A stretch of 64,000 bases of DNA, from positions 31,395,313 through 31,459,312 of the forward strand of contig OX388312.1 of the NCBI GenBank assembly GCA_947579605.1. The letters run 5' to 3'. This document shows, piece by piece, positions 11,541 through 22,326 of the stretch. The notes under the pieces were generated by a model. That model was not told the DNA's origin and searched no databases. It saw nothing but the letters and a program-made list of their open reading frames with translations. Positions within the stretch are counted from its first letter, which is position 1, and every line of letters starts with the position of its first letter. A program made the translations under genes and the position numbers. Source of the DNA: Athripsodes cinereus (taxonomy: Eukaryota; Arthropoda; Insecta; Trichoptera; Leptoceridae).

Positions 11541-13161
11541 ATAACATACTCCAGAAAGAACATACTCCAGGAAAGAACATACTCCAGGAAAGCAAAGCAC
11601 TGGAAACAGAATATGACGTAGAAAATAATGGAGATGACATCTTAAGAAGTGAATTTGATATTGCATTAGCAATGTTGAAAGACGGCAAAGCACCAGGCAT
11701 CGACCTGATTCCATCAGAGCTGCTTAAATGCGCGGGAAAAGGCATGCTTGATACATTGTATAAGCTCGTCTGCAAAATATACGACACAGGAGAGATACCT
11801 GAGGACTTTGCCAAATGTCTAATACGAGCGCTTCCTAAGAAGGCAGGCACGACAAAGTGCGAACAACACAGAACCTTAAGCATGATATCACACGCTTCTA
11901 AGATACTCACCAACATTATAATGAAAAGGGCGGAAAATAAAATAAACGAAACACTTTCAGAAGATCAATTTGGATTCCGCAAGGAGACTGGTACGAGAGA
12001 TGCAATCCTGAGTCTCAGACTTATTCTAGAAAAGAGAATAACAGTTAATAAAAACACATATATAGCATTCATCGACCTTGAAAAAGCATTCGATAAAGTA
12101 GAATGGGAACAACTTTTTAACACTCTAAACCAGATAGGAATGAGTTATAAAGACAGAAGAGCAATCTGGAGCTTATACAAGAACGAAATGGCTGTGATCA
12201 AAAGCGGAGAGAGCTGCGCAGAAGCAAGGGTCGAACAAGGCGTAAGACAAGGATGCTCAATGTCGCCAGCTCTCTTTAACTGCTATATACAGCGAGCCAT
12301 TGATGAACTGAGAGAAGAAATGAAGAACTGGACAGGAGTAAAAATAAATGGGAAAAAGGTCGACATGATCAGATATGCTGACGACATAGCACTGCTCGCA
12401 GACTCCGAGATGGAGCTGAACGAAGCCTTAGGAAAAATGGAAAGTATTCTGTTGTCAAAGTACAACATGAAAATAAATAAAGAAAAAACAAAATGTATGG
12501 TCGTTGGAAGAGAGGAAGCGACTGCGAACATTGCCATAAATGGAGTGAGCATCAAACAAGTAAGTGAATTCGTGTACCTGGGCAGCAGAATAAACCAGGA
12601 TGGACGCTCCAAATCGGAAATTGTAAGCAGAATAAACCAGGCAAGGATTGCCTTTAACAAAAAATCAAAGATATTGGAATCCCCAAATATTGACTTAAGC
12701 GTAAGGAAGAACCTTACTAAAGCCTTTGTATGGAGCATTCTGCTTTATGGTTGTGAGACATGGACCATCAGCAAGAGTGAAAGCGGACGGTTGGCGGCCT
12801 TTGAGATGTGGTGCTACAGACGCATGCTCAAGATCCATTGGTCGGAGCACGTCGAAAATGAAGAAGTATTAACCAGGGTAGGCGAAAAAAGGCAACTCCT
12901 TAAGAGAATCAGCCAACAACGAGCTAACTGGATTGGCCACAACATCAGGCATCCAGGACTACTCATCGCCATCGCAGAGGGTAAGACCGAGGGGACAAAT
13001 GGCAGAGGCCGACCAAGAGAAGCATATATGGACCAACTGAAGAGAGACATGAACTGTGGCTCATACGTAGGGCTAAAAAGACTGGCTGAGAATAGAGACG
13101 AATGGAGAAGAAAAACTAAACTCGTTGCAGACCAATCCAGTGGATTGTAACTCATTATATA
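11541..13161 (+). mobile_element. 5'-truncated RTE-like non-LTR retrotransposon inside the satellite
   Basis: The element replaces nothing: the satellite sequence ending in TAGGTACCTAC at 11530-11540 resumes with TAGGTACCTAC at 13162-13172, an 11-bp target-site duplication that coincides with the monomer palindrome. The 3' end after the stop codon is only about 11 bp (TCATTATATA), a short AT-rich tail. The endonuclease domain is absent, so the copy is 5'-truncated. The first 51 bp hold three tandem copies of a 17-bp unit (ACATACTCCAGGAAAGA type). The long intact frame suggests a recent insertion. Confidence 0.92.
11672..13150 (+). CDS. reverse transcriptase of RTE-like retrotransposon (N-terminally truncated, RT frame intact)
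   Basis: The protein would copy element RNA at a nicked target (target-primed reverse transcription). In the 492-residue frame from the first Met, the RT domain shows KAPGIDLIPSELLK (6-19), QFGFRK (99-104), box A FIDLEKAFDKV (133-143, catalytic D135), box B RQGCSMSPALF (192-202) and box C YADD (235-238). The thumb and C-terminus follow: GCETWT (360-365), FEMWCYRRMLKIHW (377-390), GRGRPREAYMDQLKRDM (444-460) and ENRDEWRRK (473-481). The frame is open upstream to the insertion boundary (about 11543), reading a linker of ILRSEFDIALAM type, so the Met at 11672 is not the native start. There is no apurinic endonuclease domain. The FEMWCYRRML motif and C-terminus fit the RTE/'endonuclease-reverse transcriptase' group of insects; exact clade assignment needs a tree. 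Confidence 0.93.
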   Translation: MLKDGKAPGIDLIPSELLKCAGKGMLDTLYKLVCKIYDTGEIPEDFAKCLIRALPKKAGTTKCEQHRTLSMISHASKILTNIIMKRAENKINETLSEDQFGFRKETGTRDAILSLRLILEKRITVNKNTYIAFIDLEKAFDKVEWEQLFNTLNQIGMSYKDRRAIWSLYKNEMAVIKSGESCAEARVEQGVRQGCSMSPALFNCYIQRAIDELREEMKNWTGVKINGKKVDMIRYADDIALLADSEMELNEALGKMESILLSKYNMKINKEKTKCMVVGREEATANIAINGVSIKQVSEFVYLGSRINQDGRSKSEIVSRINQARIAFNKKSKILESPNIDLSVRKNLTKAFVWSILLYGCETWTISKSESGRLAAFEMWCYRRMLKIHWSEHVENEEVLTRVGEKRQLLKRISQQRANWIGHNIRHPGLLIAIAEGKTEGTNGRGRPREAYMDQLKRDMNCGSYVGLKRLAENRDEWRRKTKLVADQSSGL

Positions 13162-13350
13162 TAGGTACCTACCCATTTTTTTATTGAAATATGGCCGTGT
13201 GGGATGTCAAACTTCAAGATTTTACAGTGGGAAGAGGATTTTAGTACCTTTATCCACGTAAATACTTCCCATTTTTTATTGAAATATGGCCGTGTGGGAT
13301 GTCAAACTTCAAGATTTCAATACCCATTTTTTTAAAATTTACATAAATAT
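13162..13350 (+). repeat. right remnant of the 97-bp satellite
   Basis: About 1.7 monomers continue the array interrupted by the retrotransposon, then it decays. The last units have CACGTAAATACTTCCCATT instead of the palindrome, and a deletion after CAAGATTTC. Degeneration toward the edge mirrors the left end at 6945. Confidence 0.9.
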
Positions 13351-13665
13351 GAGCTGAAAAGGATGTGTAGTAAAAGTCTGAGAGATTGTGTGCGTAACAG
13401 TAATATACAAAAGGAATGTGGAATGAAAGTTGGTGTAATTACAAGGATGAATGTGAATAAGTTAAGATGACAAGCTCATTTAAATCAAATCCTACAGGAC
13501 GGTCACGTGTTGAGCACATTGAACAGGAGAGCATGAATGAGGAATTGTATGACAGTGACGGAAGCGAAAGATGTATGCAAGGATAGAAGGAAGTGGCTCT
13601 CGATCCTTTCTGTCTACCCCGCGAGGAAAGCGGCGTAATGGTATGTATGTATGTATGTGTATGTA
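13351..13665 (+). mobile_element. L-B LINE 3' end
   Basis: The plus strand encodes a C-terminus homologous to L-A: QILQDGHVLSTLNRRA, then MRNCMTVTEAKDVCKDR and WLSILSVYPARKAA-stop. It ends CTACCCCGCGAGGAAAGCGG, CGTAATGG and a (GTAT)n tail at 13641-13660. The terminal hairpin is CCGC...GCGG instead of the L-A CCCA...TGGG. Upstream coding is interrupted by stops. It abuts the satellite edge. Confidence 0.8.
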
Positions 13666-13811
13666 ATGTAGGTACATTGTTATAATTTTATATACTGTTA
13701 GTCTCACTAACATATATTCTATTATATGTTCTCTACTTTAATGTGACACTGTGTACGAGTATATAGTTGATACAAAAATTATTGCTGCCTACATAAAATA
13801 ATTTTTATTTA

Positions 13812-14373
13812 TATATCGTTGCCGTGGATGTGAAGTGATCCAACCCACAAGACAGACATTCCGAGAAAAAAGGTGTTGAAGTTACGCTGTTACATCCGAA
13901 AATACTTATCTTACAATAACCAAGTTATTTTTGCATGGATTTCGCTAAAAAAATTACACAATATTCCTGATCACATATTCCACTAATATAAATAACAAAA
14001 TATTAAAGAATTTATATATTTTAGAAGTAAACACGAATTTATCACTTGGGTTATTTCACCACTGTAGCTGAGAAAGATCCACCTGTAAAAAAATTGTTGG
14101 AAAGTTACGCGCTATGCGGCTTAGATCTTTTCACTTCTATAATTTAATTGAACTATTTGTTCCTATATGCGTTACTGAAATGCTCTAACATACTTGCAAT
14201 GATTGTAAAAACACTTAACATCTCTTCAAAATCTTCCAAAAATGCCCTTTAGGAATATCAAATCACTTATTTCTTTTCACCACTATGTTCTCCGTGGTTT
14301 TCTGAACAAAACTGCAAACTAAACCCATTTTTCAAAAAAGTGTGGCTTGGATCACCTCCACGGCAACGATATA
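13812..14373. mobile_element. non-autonomous element with terminal inverted repeats (TATATCGTTGCCGTGGA)
   Basis: TATATCGTTGCCGTGGATGT followed by GAAGTGATCCAA at 13812-13843 is the inverted complement of TTGGATCACCTCC, ACGGCAACGATATA at 14347-14373, apart from a 5-bp indel and one mismatch. The 500-bp interior has no coding capacity that I can see. This fits a MITE-like DNA transposon of unknown superfamily. Flanks are TA-rich, so a target-site duplication cannot be called. Confidence 0.65.
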
Positions 14374-14412
14374 CCTACTTACTGTTTTTTTTTTATATAT
14401 ATTTCCCGTATT

Positions 14413-14441
14413 CCCGTGCAACGCCGGGTATTTAAGCTAGT
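14413..14441 (+). mobile_element. possible Helitron 3' terminus
   Basis: CCCGTGCAACGCCGGG is a short hairpin sequence followed 8 bp later by CTAG and then T. Helitrons end in a small GC-rich hairpin about 10 bp before CTRR and insert 5' of a T. The body upstream (from some TC start) was not delimited, and it may include or neighbour the TIR element at 13812. Confidence 0.4.
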
Positions 14442-15140
14442 ATATTATATTATTATGTACATATTATGAAAGTACGTGTATATGAAATTTATTTGCGGTA
14501 TGTAAACATGTCCGCTCCATATTTCATATTTTGACGCGTATTATTCAACACAATTTATGGAAGTTTTGACACTAAGCTGATATATTAAGGTGGTAATTCT
14601 CATAATAACCGACTAATAATAATATTATATACTCTCAATAATAATGAATAATTCATAAATTTGATAATGGAACTTGGCAAATATTGTGTCGAACTGATTA
14701 TAATAAATGACTTATATGAATCAAAATATTGATAAAATTTCCATATTAAACATATTTTATGGTTTGACTTAATTATATCAAATAATAAATAACGTTGACA
14801 CTATGATTAGCCTGATAAATATAATATTTTGTAAATATTATTGGTTTTGGATTTATGTAATATCCGTCTCTTCCAAAGCATTTCAAAATAAAATAAAATA
14901 TTGAAATGTATACAAAAACATTGTCAACTGTGAATTATTTTGTCAAACGAAAATTAAATACTTATGTAGATAATAATTGGCGCATAATATTATAATCTAA
15001 GAGTTGGATGAAACACTCGGAATTTTAAGAGGGGGTGTTTTTATATCTAGTAATGGCGTGAATGCTGGAATTTGGACATTAATTATTTATTTATTAAATC
15101 GATAGAACACTACAGACAAAAATGTATCTACCTTATTAAA
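14442..15140. other. no feature recognised
   Basis: Very AT-rich DNA with no coding or structured repeat visible. Confidence 0.4.
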
Positions 15141-15142
15141 TA

Positions 15143-15425
15143 TACATACATACCATCATGCCGCTTCCCATGTGGAGTAGGCAGGAAAGATCGAGAGCCA
15201 CTTCCACTTCCTATCCTTGCATTTACCTTTCGCTTCCGACACTGTCAAGCAATTCCTCATGCATGTTTTCCCGTTTAATATGCTCAACATGTGACCGCTG
15301 TGTAGAATCTGGTTAATGTGATCCATGGACAGCCGCGTCTTTGAGCACCATTCCTCTCAGCCAAATATATTTTCTTGGCCATTCTGTCCTCATTCATTCT
15401 TTCCACATGCCCAAACAGCATATAC
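15143..15425 (-). mobile_element. L-B LINE 3' end (decayed)
   Basis: In minus orientation the tail (CATA)n at 15143-15151 is followed by the terminus CATCATGCCGCTTCCCATGTGGAG and then sequence matching the L-B copy at 13500-13640 (GAGCCACTTCC, CTATCCTTGCAT, CGCTTCCGACACTGTC). The distal part encodes RMNEDRMAKKIYLA-like residues as in L-A. Confidence 0.75.
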
Positions 15426-18400
15426 CATACATATTTTATGGTTGTTGGATATAGGTACATTTGTTTATTTCCATTGCTCCTAGAGGACTTATTTACGGCC
15501 TCTGTCTTCTGATTGTTATATCATCACATTGTCAGGATTGAAAATTTGCAGCAGGAATGCAATGGTTAGTCATCACAGAAAGATCAGATAATCCTCTAAA
15601 TTCTATAAATGGTGTTTCTCATTCTCATACCTTTTTTCAATAGTTAAAACAAATATTCAAGTAAGACATTGATGATGTATTTTTAATACACAGATAATTT
15701 CTCTAAAATATATCTCTAACTCTTTTTAATTTTAATAATTTTAAATTTCAAAACATCAAGATGATTGATGTGGGAAGCAACTGACAACAATTCTCTTACA
15801 CTATTTGTAAAATAGTTGTAGTTATGTTTGTTTAAATATTATGAATGAATTGGTAAATAGTTGATACCTACTACATGATTTATGTCAACTAGGATGAATG
15901 TTTGTGAAAGCCTTAGAGGAAATAATATTTCGTAATAAAAATGGTTTGATGTAAATGTCAGCGAATGACAAATTGAAAGGATTATAAAAAACAATAAATC
16001 TCTGTTGTAGGATAATTGAGACGATAAACTGTTTAGCAAATACCCTAAGCAACACTTTCTAGATGAAAAATTGCCTGGATTTTTTGGATTTTGCAAGAAT
16101 TTATCTGTAATGACTTTTTTCTTGTTACTTTAAAAAGTTAAAAGAGAACACTTCATGCTTCTTACATTTTAAGTCGTTCGGTTGTCAGATAGCAACGAAT
16201 TTATTTAATCAATACAATGTGAAAGAGTAGCTAAATGCATTTAAGAAGTTATCAAAAATATCAGGTATAACTATAACAATTAATAATACGTCCACGGCGT
16301 GAGTTCTTATATGTTATAGATTACGAAAAAAAAACAATACAAAATTTTCTTAGCCGGCACAGTTGTAGCAGGCAAAAAACAACAATTGACTTTGAATATA
16401 GGTAATTTACTATACATATTAAAATAAAACAAATTGCATAGTTAAATGATGAACAAGACATATTATTCTAGTCTATACTGAAACTTTGTAAAGGGCCAAG
16501 TTAAACATTATGTCACTTCCTACTTACATCAAATGGGAGAGATGAAACACATCAGTATCTAGACAATCTTCTAAAACTACGTGGTGGAGAAGCTTCGGTC
16601 TATTTAACTTACAGAGACTACAATATCCTGACGCTTATGTCACCATCCATTTCACACAAGGCGGCGTTACTCTAGTTTAGTCTAACACAGAAATAAACAC
16701 AGTCGTAGTTTTTAGTTAGGTGTGCTTAATACTGCCATGTTTTATTTGATGTGATTACGGTAAACAAGAAAGCAGTTCATAAAAAAATACTAAAAATGTT
16801 TGATTTTAAAATAAGGTTTTTACAAGAGTAAAAAATAGTGATGGATCTTTTAATATAAACTAGGATGGAAATAATGACGCTTGGTTTCTTTTATAATCAT
16901 ATTTAAATAAGGGAATACAATAATTTTAGCTTTAATATCGACTTCTATCTCTATTATAGAAAAACAAGCAACGTATTAAACTAATAATTATCATGCTGTT
17001 TGGGAGAAAAGTAAGATGTCATATTTTTTATAATATACGCGAACTGGATGTAAGTTTACACGAAAGCTTTTGTGTTGGTGAATGTGCTTAGAAAGAAAAC
17101 ATGAATATCCACAATATATTTGTACTATAGCATTGTCTTCCTGGGATATTATTTTTTTATACATATTAATTTGGTGTTTGTTTCACTGTATCTTATTTAC
17201 ATTTAAATTTTATTATTAATGCCAACGTTGTGGGTTTAATGTAATATAGCGAATTGTGAAAATATGTATGCAGATTGAGTAGGATAATGCATTGTTTTTT
17301 TATTGTGATTTATTAATTATTTCTATTCAAATGTATATCCAAATGTTTAATAATCCAGTAAATATATAATAATATGAATACAGTATCTCTCGTGAAAATA
17401 GTGATTTTCCGGGTTTATAGAAATATTAACATTTAATATTAAAAAATAATTAAGTAAATATTTATAACGAAAATACCTCATTATATTTTATTTACAAAGT
17501 TGTTTTGTTGTTTAAACACGGAAATATTTTTTCGGTATCAACAAAATTTTATTTAACACAGTAAACAATTCTGAAAAAGGTGTTTTTAATATTGAATTCT
17601 ATAAAGTATTAAGAAAAAATATTTAGAAATATTTTGAATCTTAGGTATATTTTTTTCATTACCAAGTGTAATTAAAATATCAGGCAAATATTTCGATCAA
17701 GAGTATGTTCATCTCACAACTACCCTTATTTAAAGGAGATTTTGATACAAATTCCAATATTCTTTTACAAAGTATAGCTTGAGGCGCTGTGAGAAAGGTG
17801 AGCTTAAAAGCTTAGACTTAAAATTACATTCGTACACACGGTGAACAAATTAGTTTACTCACTCAAAAAATCTAATTTCTTCACGTTCTTCTTAGTTATA
17901 TTTTATCAAACAGTTACTTTCTGCAAGAAATTACTAGTAGTATTGCCCAAATTTCACTTCTGGAAATACCGTAATTAAATTATGCTTTCGGTTTTCAGTA
18001 GTTAATTATGCTTCAGAATAAATACTTGAAGCTTACCTAATTCTTTTTCATTACCACTTATGTACTTACATTTATTTAATGCACCAAATGCAATTAAATT
18101 AAATGTGCAAGAACTGAACTATTTTGTTTGTAACAAACTTCACTACGTATGAATTATAGGGTTTCCATTAGTGAAAAATATGAACAATACTTCCAGTAAT
18201 CAGCAACAGAGAGAAGCAGATTGAAATGACTTAAAATGTTAAAACTACTGCAAAAAATACGTAAATCATATTTAATTAAGTGATTAAAATAATTTGGTCA
18301 CCCTTTGTAGAACTGATACACATAAGCCAACGAGCAATTAACAAACTTTTTTAAAAATTAATAAAACAATTTTGTTTTTTCCTCTTAATTTAAGTGCCAC

Positions 18401-18735
18401 GTTAAGTTCTCCCAGCGCTGCAATGTTGACCATCAATTTATAAGTTCCTATTCAGAATTTCATTTGTTTAACCAGCTTTTTGTTCACATAGCTTTGTTCA
18501 GAGAGAGTGCTTTATTCAGTCATTTACATCTTTTGATTGACGATGGTTAAAAAAATAGTCTGCCTTCCTGGATAAGATTATTCCCCACTCTTCACGCCTC
18601 CAAACGGGCAATCAAGGATCACTTTATCACTCAAAATGAAACATCTGTGTCCTACTTTTTTCTTGCCTGATTTTTTTATATTGTACCTCCTATTTTCCCC
18701 TTAAAATTTAATATAATGAAATCTATATGGAAATT
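15426..18735. other. no feature recognised
   Basis: 3.3 kb of AT-rich DNA. The small open frames (for example 15839-16096, minus) show no domain, repeat or splice context I can support. No transposon end was recognised. Confidence 0.35.
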
Positions 18736-18739
18736 GGAT

Positions 18740-18850
18740 TCGTTGGAAGAAATCGCGCATCTGTGATAAACTCGCCCTCCGTTTGCTGATCGTATGTGAT
18801 ATTATCATATTTATGCTTAGTTATCAATGAAAAATAATAAATAATGAAAA
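18740..18850 (+). mobile_element. LINE 3' UTR scrap
   Basis: GTTGGAAGAAATCGCGCATC, TGTGATAAACTCGCC resembles 26090-26125 (GTTGGAAGAGATCGCGTCTC, GCGATAAATTAGC). A TGGAAGAGATCGC...GCGATAA motif is a familiar 3' UTR of lepidopteran LINEs; that recognition is from memory, without a search. Confidence 0.45.
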
Positions 18851-19054
18851 TACCGTACTACTGTTTAGAAATGAATATGATATTTCTTCCTTAATTTCTT
18901 TCACGTAATATGTTTGTTATTATTTATTTAAATAACATACATTTTTATTACCCAGTAAAACGACTCGAGTTTTCATGGAAAGCGTACTTTTTTCTGTCAT
19001 TAGGGAGATGCAATAATATTGACTTTATTGGGTATGGAATAAAATATTTGTACC

Positions 19055-19465
19055 AAGATTATTTACTCCTCTGAAAGAGATGCTGTGAGGAAGCGTGGAA
19101 GTCCGAAAACTACGTGGCTTGGTCACGTGGATCAATTTCACAAGAACGGCCGCTTGTTATGTAAAACAAATCAGCGGGCGAGCATACAAGTTGTATTAAC
19201 GTCAAGAAAGAGAATTAAATATAATTATTATTATCTCAAAAATGTTAACTTGCACAGAGCTCATTACAGCCATTTTGCCAAGGCGATCTCTTCAGGAAAA
19301 TAAAAACGAAATTAATCCTGGAAAAAGCAAAAATAGAGAGTGAAAAACACAAAAGAGATATCACCAAAACAATAAAATTGTAAGGGAGATAATATGTAGG
19401 GATAGAACCGTGTGGCATTCTGTCTGCTCTGCCTACCCCAATAAGGATATGGTGTGAAGGGATAG
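19055..19465 (+). mobile_element. L-A LINE 3' end, interrupted
   Basis: 19085-19180 encodes VRKRGSPKTTWLGHVDQFHK-like L-A C-terminus. 19400-19465 resumes with GTGTGGCATTCTGTCTGCTC, TGCCTACCCCAATAAGGATA and TGGTGTGAAGG plus an (AGTAA)n tail. The intervening 200 bp are AT-rich and not L-A. The terminal hairpin is lost here (CCCAATAAGG). Confidence 0.7.
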
Positions 19466-20129
19466 TAAAGTTAAGAAGTAAGGATTCTACTCCCGTATAG
19501 TGACATACTGTAGCATTATATCTTTCTAAACTAAATGATTTTAGGAACTTGATAGAACGAGAAACTAATAAATCACAGATGTTATACATATTTATTTATT
19601 TTATTTAAGCACATTCACGGCTTTCGCCTTTTACATGTTAACAGCACAAAATAAATATAACAACAACAAGCAAATTCAAAGTAATAAAAAATAATAATCA
19701 AAATAACAAGTAAAAATAATAATTAAAATAACAACAAATAATATTGAGATGTCAGTTCGTAAAAGTAAAAAAAGTTCGTAAAACATATACATATATACCT
19801 ACTATGATAGTTGTAATACCTATGTAGGATATCATTACGAATGTTAGACACGATCATTAGAACATGACTGATGTCATGTCACCAACAAAACCAACTATTT
19901 CACCTTCATCATAATATTACCTACATTCAAATTGAAAATTGTCAGCTTTGAATGCTTTCAAAATGTCTTACAACATTCTGACAAATCTAATAAATAACAT
20001 GACTAGAATTTTATCACTAAAATTATTTAGCCTTTAAGGTTCTTCTTGGTAACAAAAGGTGCAGTACAGCATTATGAACCACGTTTATTTTGATTTATTT
20101 AAATATGTTTATTTAGTGAGTTAGAGGTA
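19466..20129. other. no gene; AT-rich with a (TTTA)n start
   Basis: 19589-19606 is a (TTTA)n run followed by A-rich ATAATAATCAAAATAACAAG-type sequence. It may be the tail of a minus-strand retroelement, but no coding remnant is visible. Confidence 0.3.
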
Positions 20130-20312
20130 TAAAATAGGGGGGCGCTGGCAGAAGGCAGACATCGTGGCTGCGTAATATATGAGATTGGACTGGAATGAGA
20201 GGTATAAAGGAGTTGTTCCAGACAGCGCAGGACTGAGAAGCCTATGCCAAAGTGTTCGCCAACGTCGCGGGAACCTGACAGGGCACCTACAGAAGAAAAA
20301 GAAGAAGAGGTA
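20130..20312 (+). mobile_element. RTE-like LINE 3' end with (GAA)n tail
   Basis: The plus strand reads GRRQTSWLRN then I-R-D-W-T-G-M and, after a stop, the F-A-N-V region. It ends GGGCACCTACAGAAGAAAAA with a (GAA)n tail at 20292-20309. The copy at 48640-48812 is nearly the same sequence, and minus-strand relatives lie at 29790 and 43948. Confidence 0.8.
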
Positions 20313-20333
20313 GATTTTCTTATGAAATTTATA

Positions 20334-20539
20334 TGTGGTAACAAGGTAAAGGGGTATGAGTCAGTTTTGAAGTATTGAGTTATTCCCTCCACGGAAATGT
20401 AGATATATGTCATACCTCACAAAGTAATGGCATCAAGGGTGACCTAGTAACATAGGCTTCCCTTGATGCCGTTACTTTGTGAGGTATGACATATTGCAAA
20501 CTGCAAAACTGACTCATGGCCTTTTACATTGTCACCACA
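20334..20539. mobile_element. foldback MITE-like element with a 35-bp hairpin core
   Basis: 20405-20439 (ATATGTCATACCTCACAAAG...) is the inverted complement of 20460-20494 with one mismatch; the 20-nt loop contains CCTA...TAGG. The outer arms also pair imperfectly: TGTGGTAACAAGGTAAAGGG then TATGAGTCAGTTTTG at 20334-20377 against the complement of 20497-20539. It begins about 20 bp past a LINE tail. Confidence 0.85.
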
Positions 20540-21677
20540 GTATTACGCTCTAGTTTCTTGCTGTAGGAATCGTAGATGTTGAAAGAGTTTAGATTTCAAC
20601 CCTGCAAATTATATGAGTCGTTTAAAAAATTTATTAAGAAATTTTCTATTTTAAAAATTAAAAGTAATTCCATTTGCTGAATCAAACGGATAAAATATTA
20701 AGTGTAGAAGAAAATAATACTGTCGAATGTTTAAAAAATTTCAACTTAAATATCTAGCATGACTGTGAAGTTCTAAACATTTTTATTTCATATAAATGTG
20801 ATTTCACATTTCTTGCCTTATTATGTTTGACGACTTTGTTATACGAGTACATTGTAAAAAAGCTTATACGCAGTTTAATGTGTAATTGTGTGTAAATGTG
20901 TGTAAATGTTATGTACCTTATGTGTAAGTAATAAATAAATAAGTACTAAAATTGAAGCAATTCTTAAAACATGTCGCAATTACAAGTATCGTCTCACTTG
21001 TACAATAAAGTTTTAAAGTCTTATAAAATTAGGCATTTAAGTGGTATTTCATAATAAAAAGAAAACAATAAAGTTCTTGAAATTTATATTTATGAGGAAT
21101 ATTTCCTTGAGAGAAAGTTATGATCTCTGTAATGTTAATTTTTTATTACGTTTCAGATTGTTTATTGAGATGTGTAATTGTTTTCATAACAAAATACAAA
21201 ATTAAATGTTCTGAATACAACTTTGTTTACTTGTTTTTCTGCAATAAAATATTCAATTACAATAACAATTGAATTGGACTTTTCAAGTTTTCAAGTAACG
21301 ACCTTAAGAGTTTCCTTAACGATAAATAAAAAACAACTTACGTAGTAATATAAAAGCTTCAGAAATAAATTTTATATACAATTGACTTGTCGTCCTTCAC
21401 AGAAGTAGTACAGTAATTGGTTATGTATAAGATAAAAAAAACTCAAATAAACAATTTATTCTGTAGGCAATAAAATCATGTTGGGTAAATTGTTATTTTA
21501 TAAAATTTGAGACACTACAATATTTTGAAGGTGTAAATCGCGAGACTAGTTTTCTTCTCGGGAATAGTTTCATATTATTTTGTTCAGCTAAAGAAGGTTT
21601 GACAAGGAATATATATACACTAATGGATAGCTAACACTTTCCGTAGCTTATTGAAGAAATTGTGTACTGAAAAAGGA
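20540..21677. other. no feature recognised
   Basis: AT-rich, with imperfect GTGTAAATGT repeats at 20880-20915 and no supportable element. Confidence 0.35.
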
Positions 21678-21692
21678 AAACTTTTTATACTT

Positions 21693-22326
21693 CTATCTAT
21701 TCCCTCACGCCGTATCCCAAGTGGGGTAGGCAGAGAGAACGGAACGCCAATTAGATCTGTCCTTACATACTTCTTTCGCTTCCTCTACAGTCATACAATT
21801 TCTCATGCACGCACGTCGGTTTCTTTTACTCAAAACACGGCCGTCCTTGAGAATTTGATCTACATGTTCAAGCCATGTAGTTCTCGGACGCCCGCGCTTC
21901 CTCACACCCCTCCTTTCAGCCAAGTATATCCTCTTTGTCATTCTTTCCTCTGTCATTCGTTCCACATGACCAAACCATCTCAATTTATTTACACGCATTC
22001 TATCCACAACACTCCTCTTGCATCCACTCATTCTTCTAATATCCTCATTCCTCACTCTATCACGCAACGTTTTACGAACCATCCTCCTCAGCGATCTCAT
22101 CTCCACAGCATTTATTCCACTCTCGTCCTTCTTCAACCATGTCCACGTTTCGCTTGCATACATAAGTGTCGGTACCAGGATGGTATTGTGCACTAGCAAT
22201 TTTGCCATGTTCGACACATTGTCATTGCTGACAATGGGTCGAAGTGCACTGTTAATCCTAGCACCGGCTACTTTTCTTCTTTCGATATCCTTGTCACATT
22301 TTCCATCCCTCGCAAACAAACTTTCT
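21693..22326 (-). mobile_element. L-A LINE, 634-bp 3' copy with 15-bp target-site duplication
   Basis: AAACTTTTTATACTT lies at 21678-21692 and 22327-22341. Between them, on the minus strand, one open frame encodes the RT thumb and C-terminus: LFARDGKCDKDIERRKVAGA, YASETWTWLKKDESGINAVE, LRWFGHVERM, GRPRTTWLEHVDQILKDGRV, and ends AYPTWDTA-stop. The stop lies inside the terminal motif, about 10 nt from the (ATAG)n tail. The catalytic RT boxes are absent because of 5' truncation. The apparent Met at 22349 is in flanking DNA. Confidence 0.93.

Noticed and set aside
7289..11621. Series of overlapping open frames of 80-150 codons with MAVWDVKLQDFTVGKGF-type repeats
   Set aside because: They follow the 97-bp satellite in all three frames, shift frame each unit because 97 is not a multiple of 3, and have no start or promoter context. 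They are repeat artefacts.
11493..13176. Minus-strand open frames of 73-151 codons opposite the reverse transcriptase
   Set aside because: Shadows of the RT coding strand with no recognisable domain.
13816..14370. Helitron as explanation for the TIR element
   Set aside because: Helitrons do not carry long terminal inverted repeats. The two signals are kept separate until boundaries are known.
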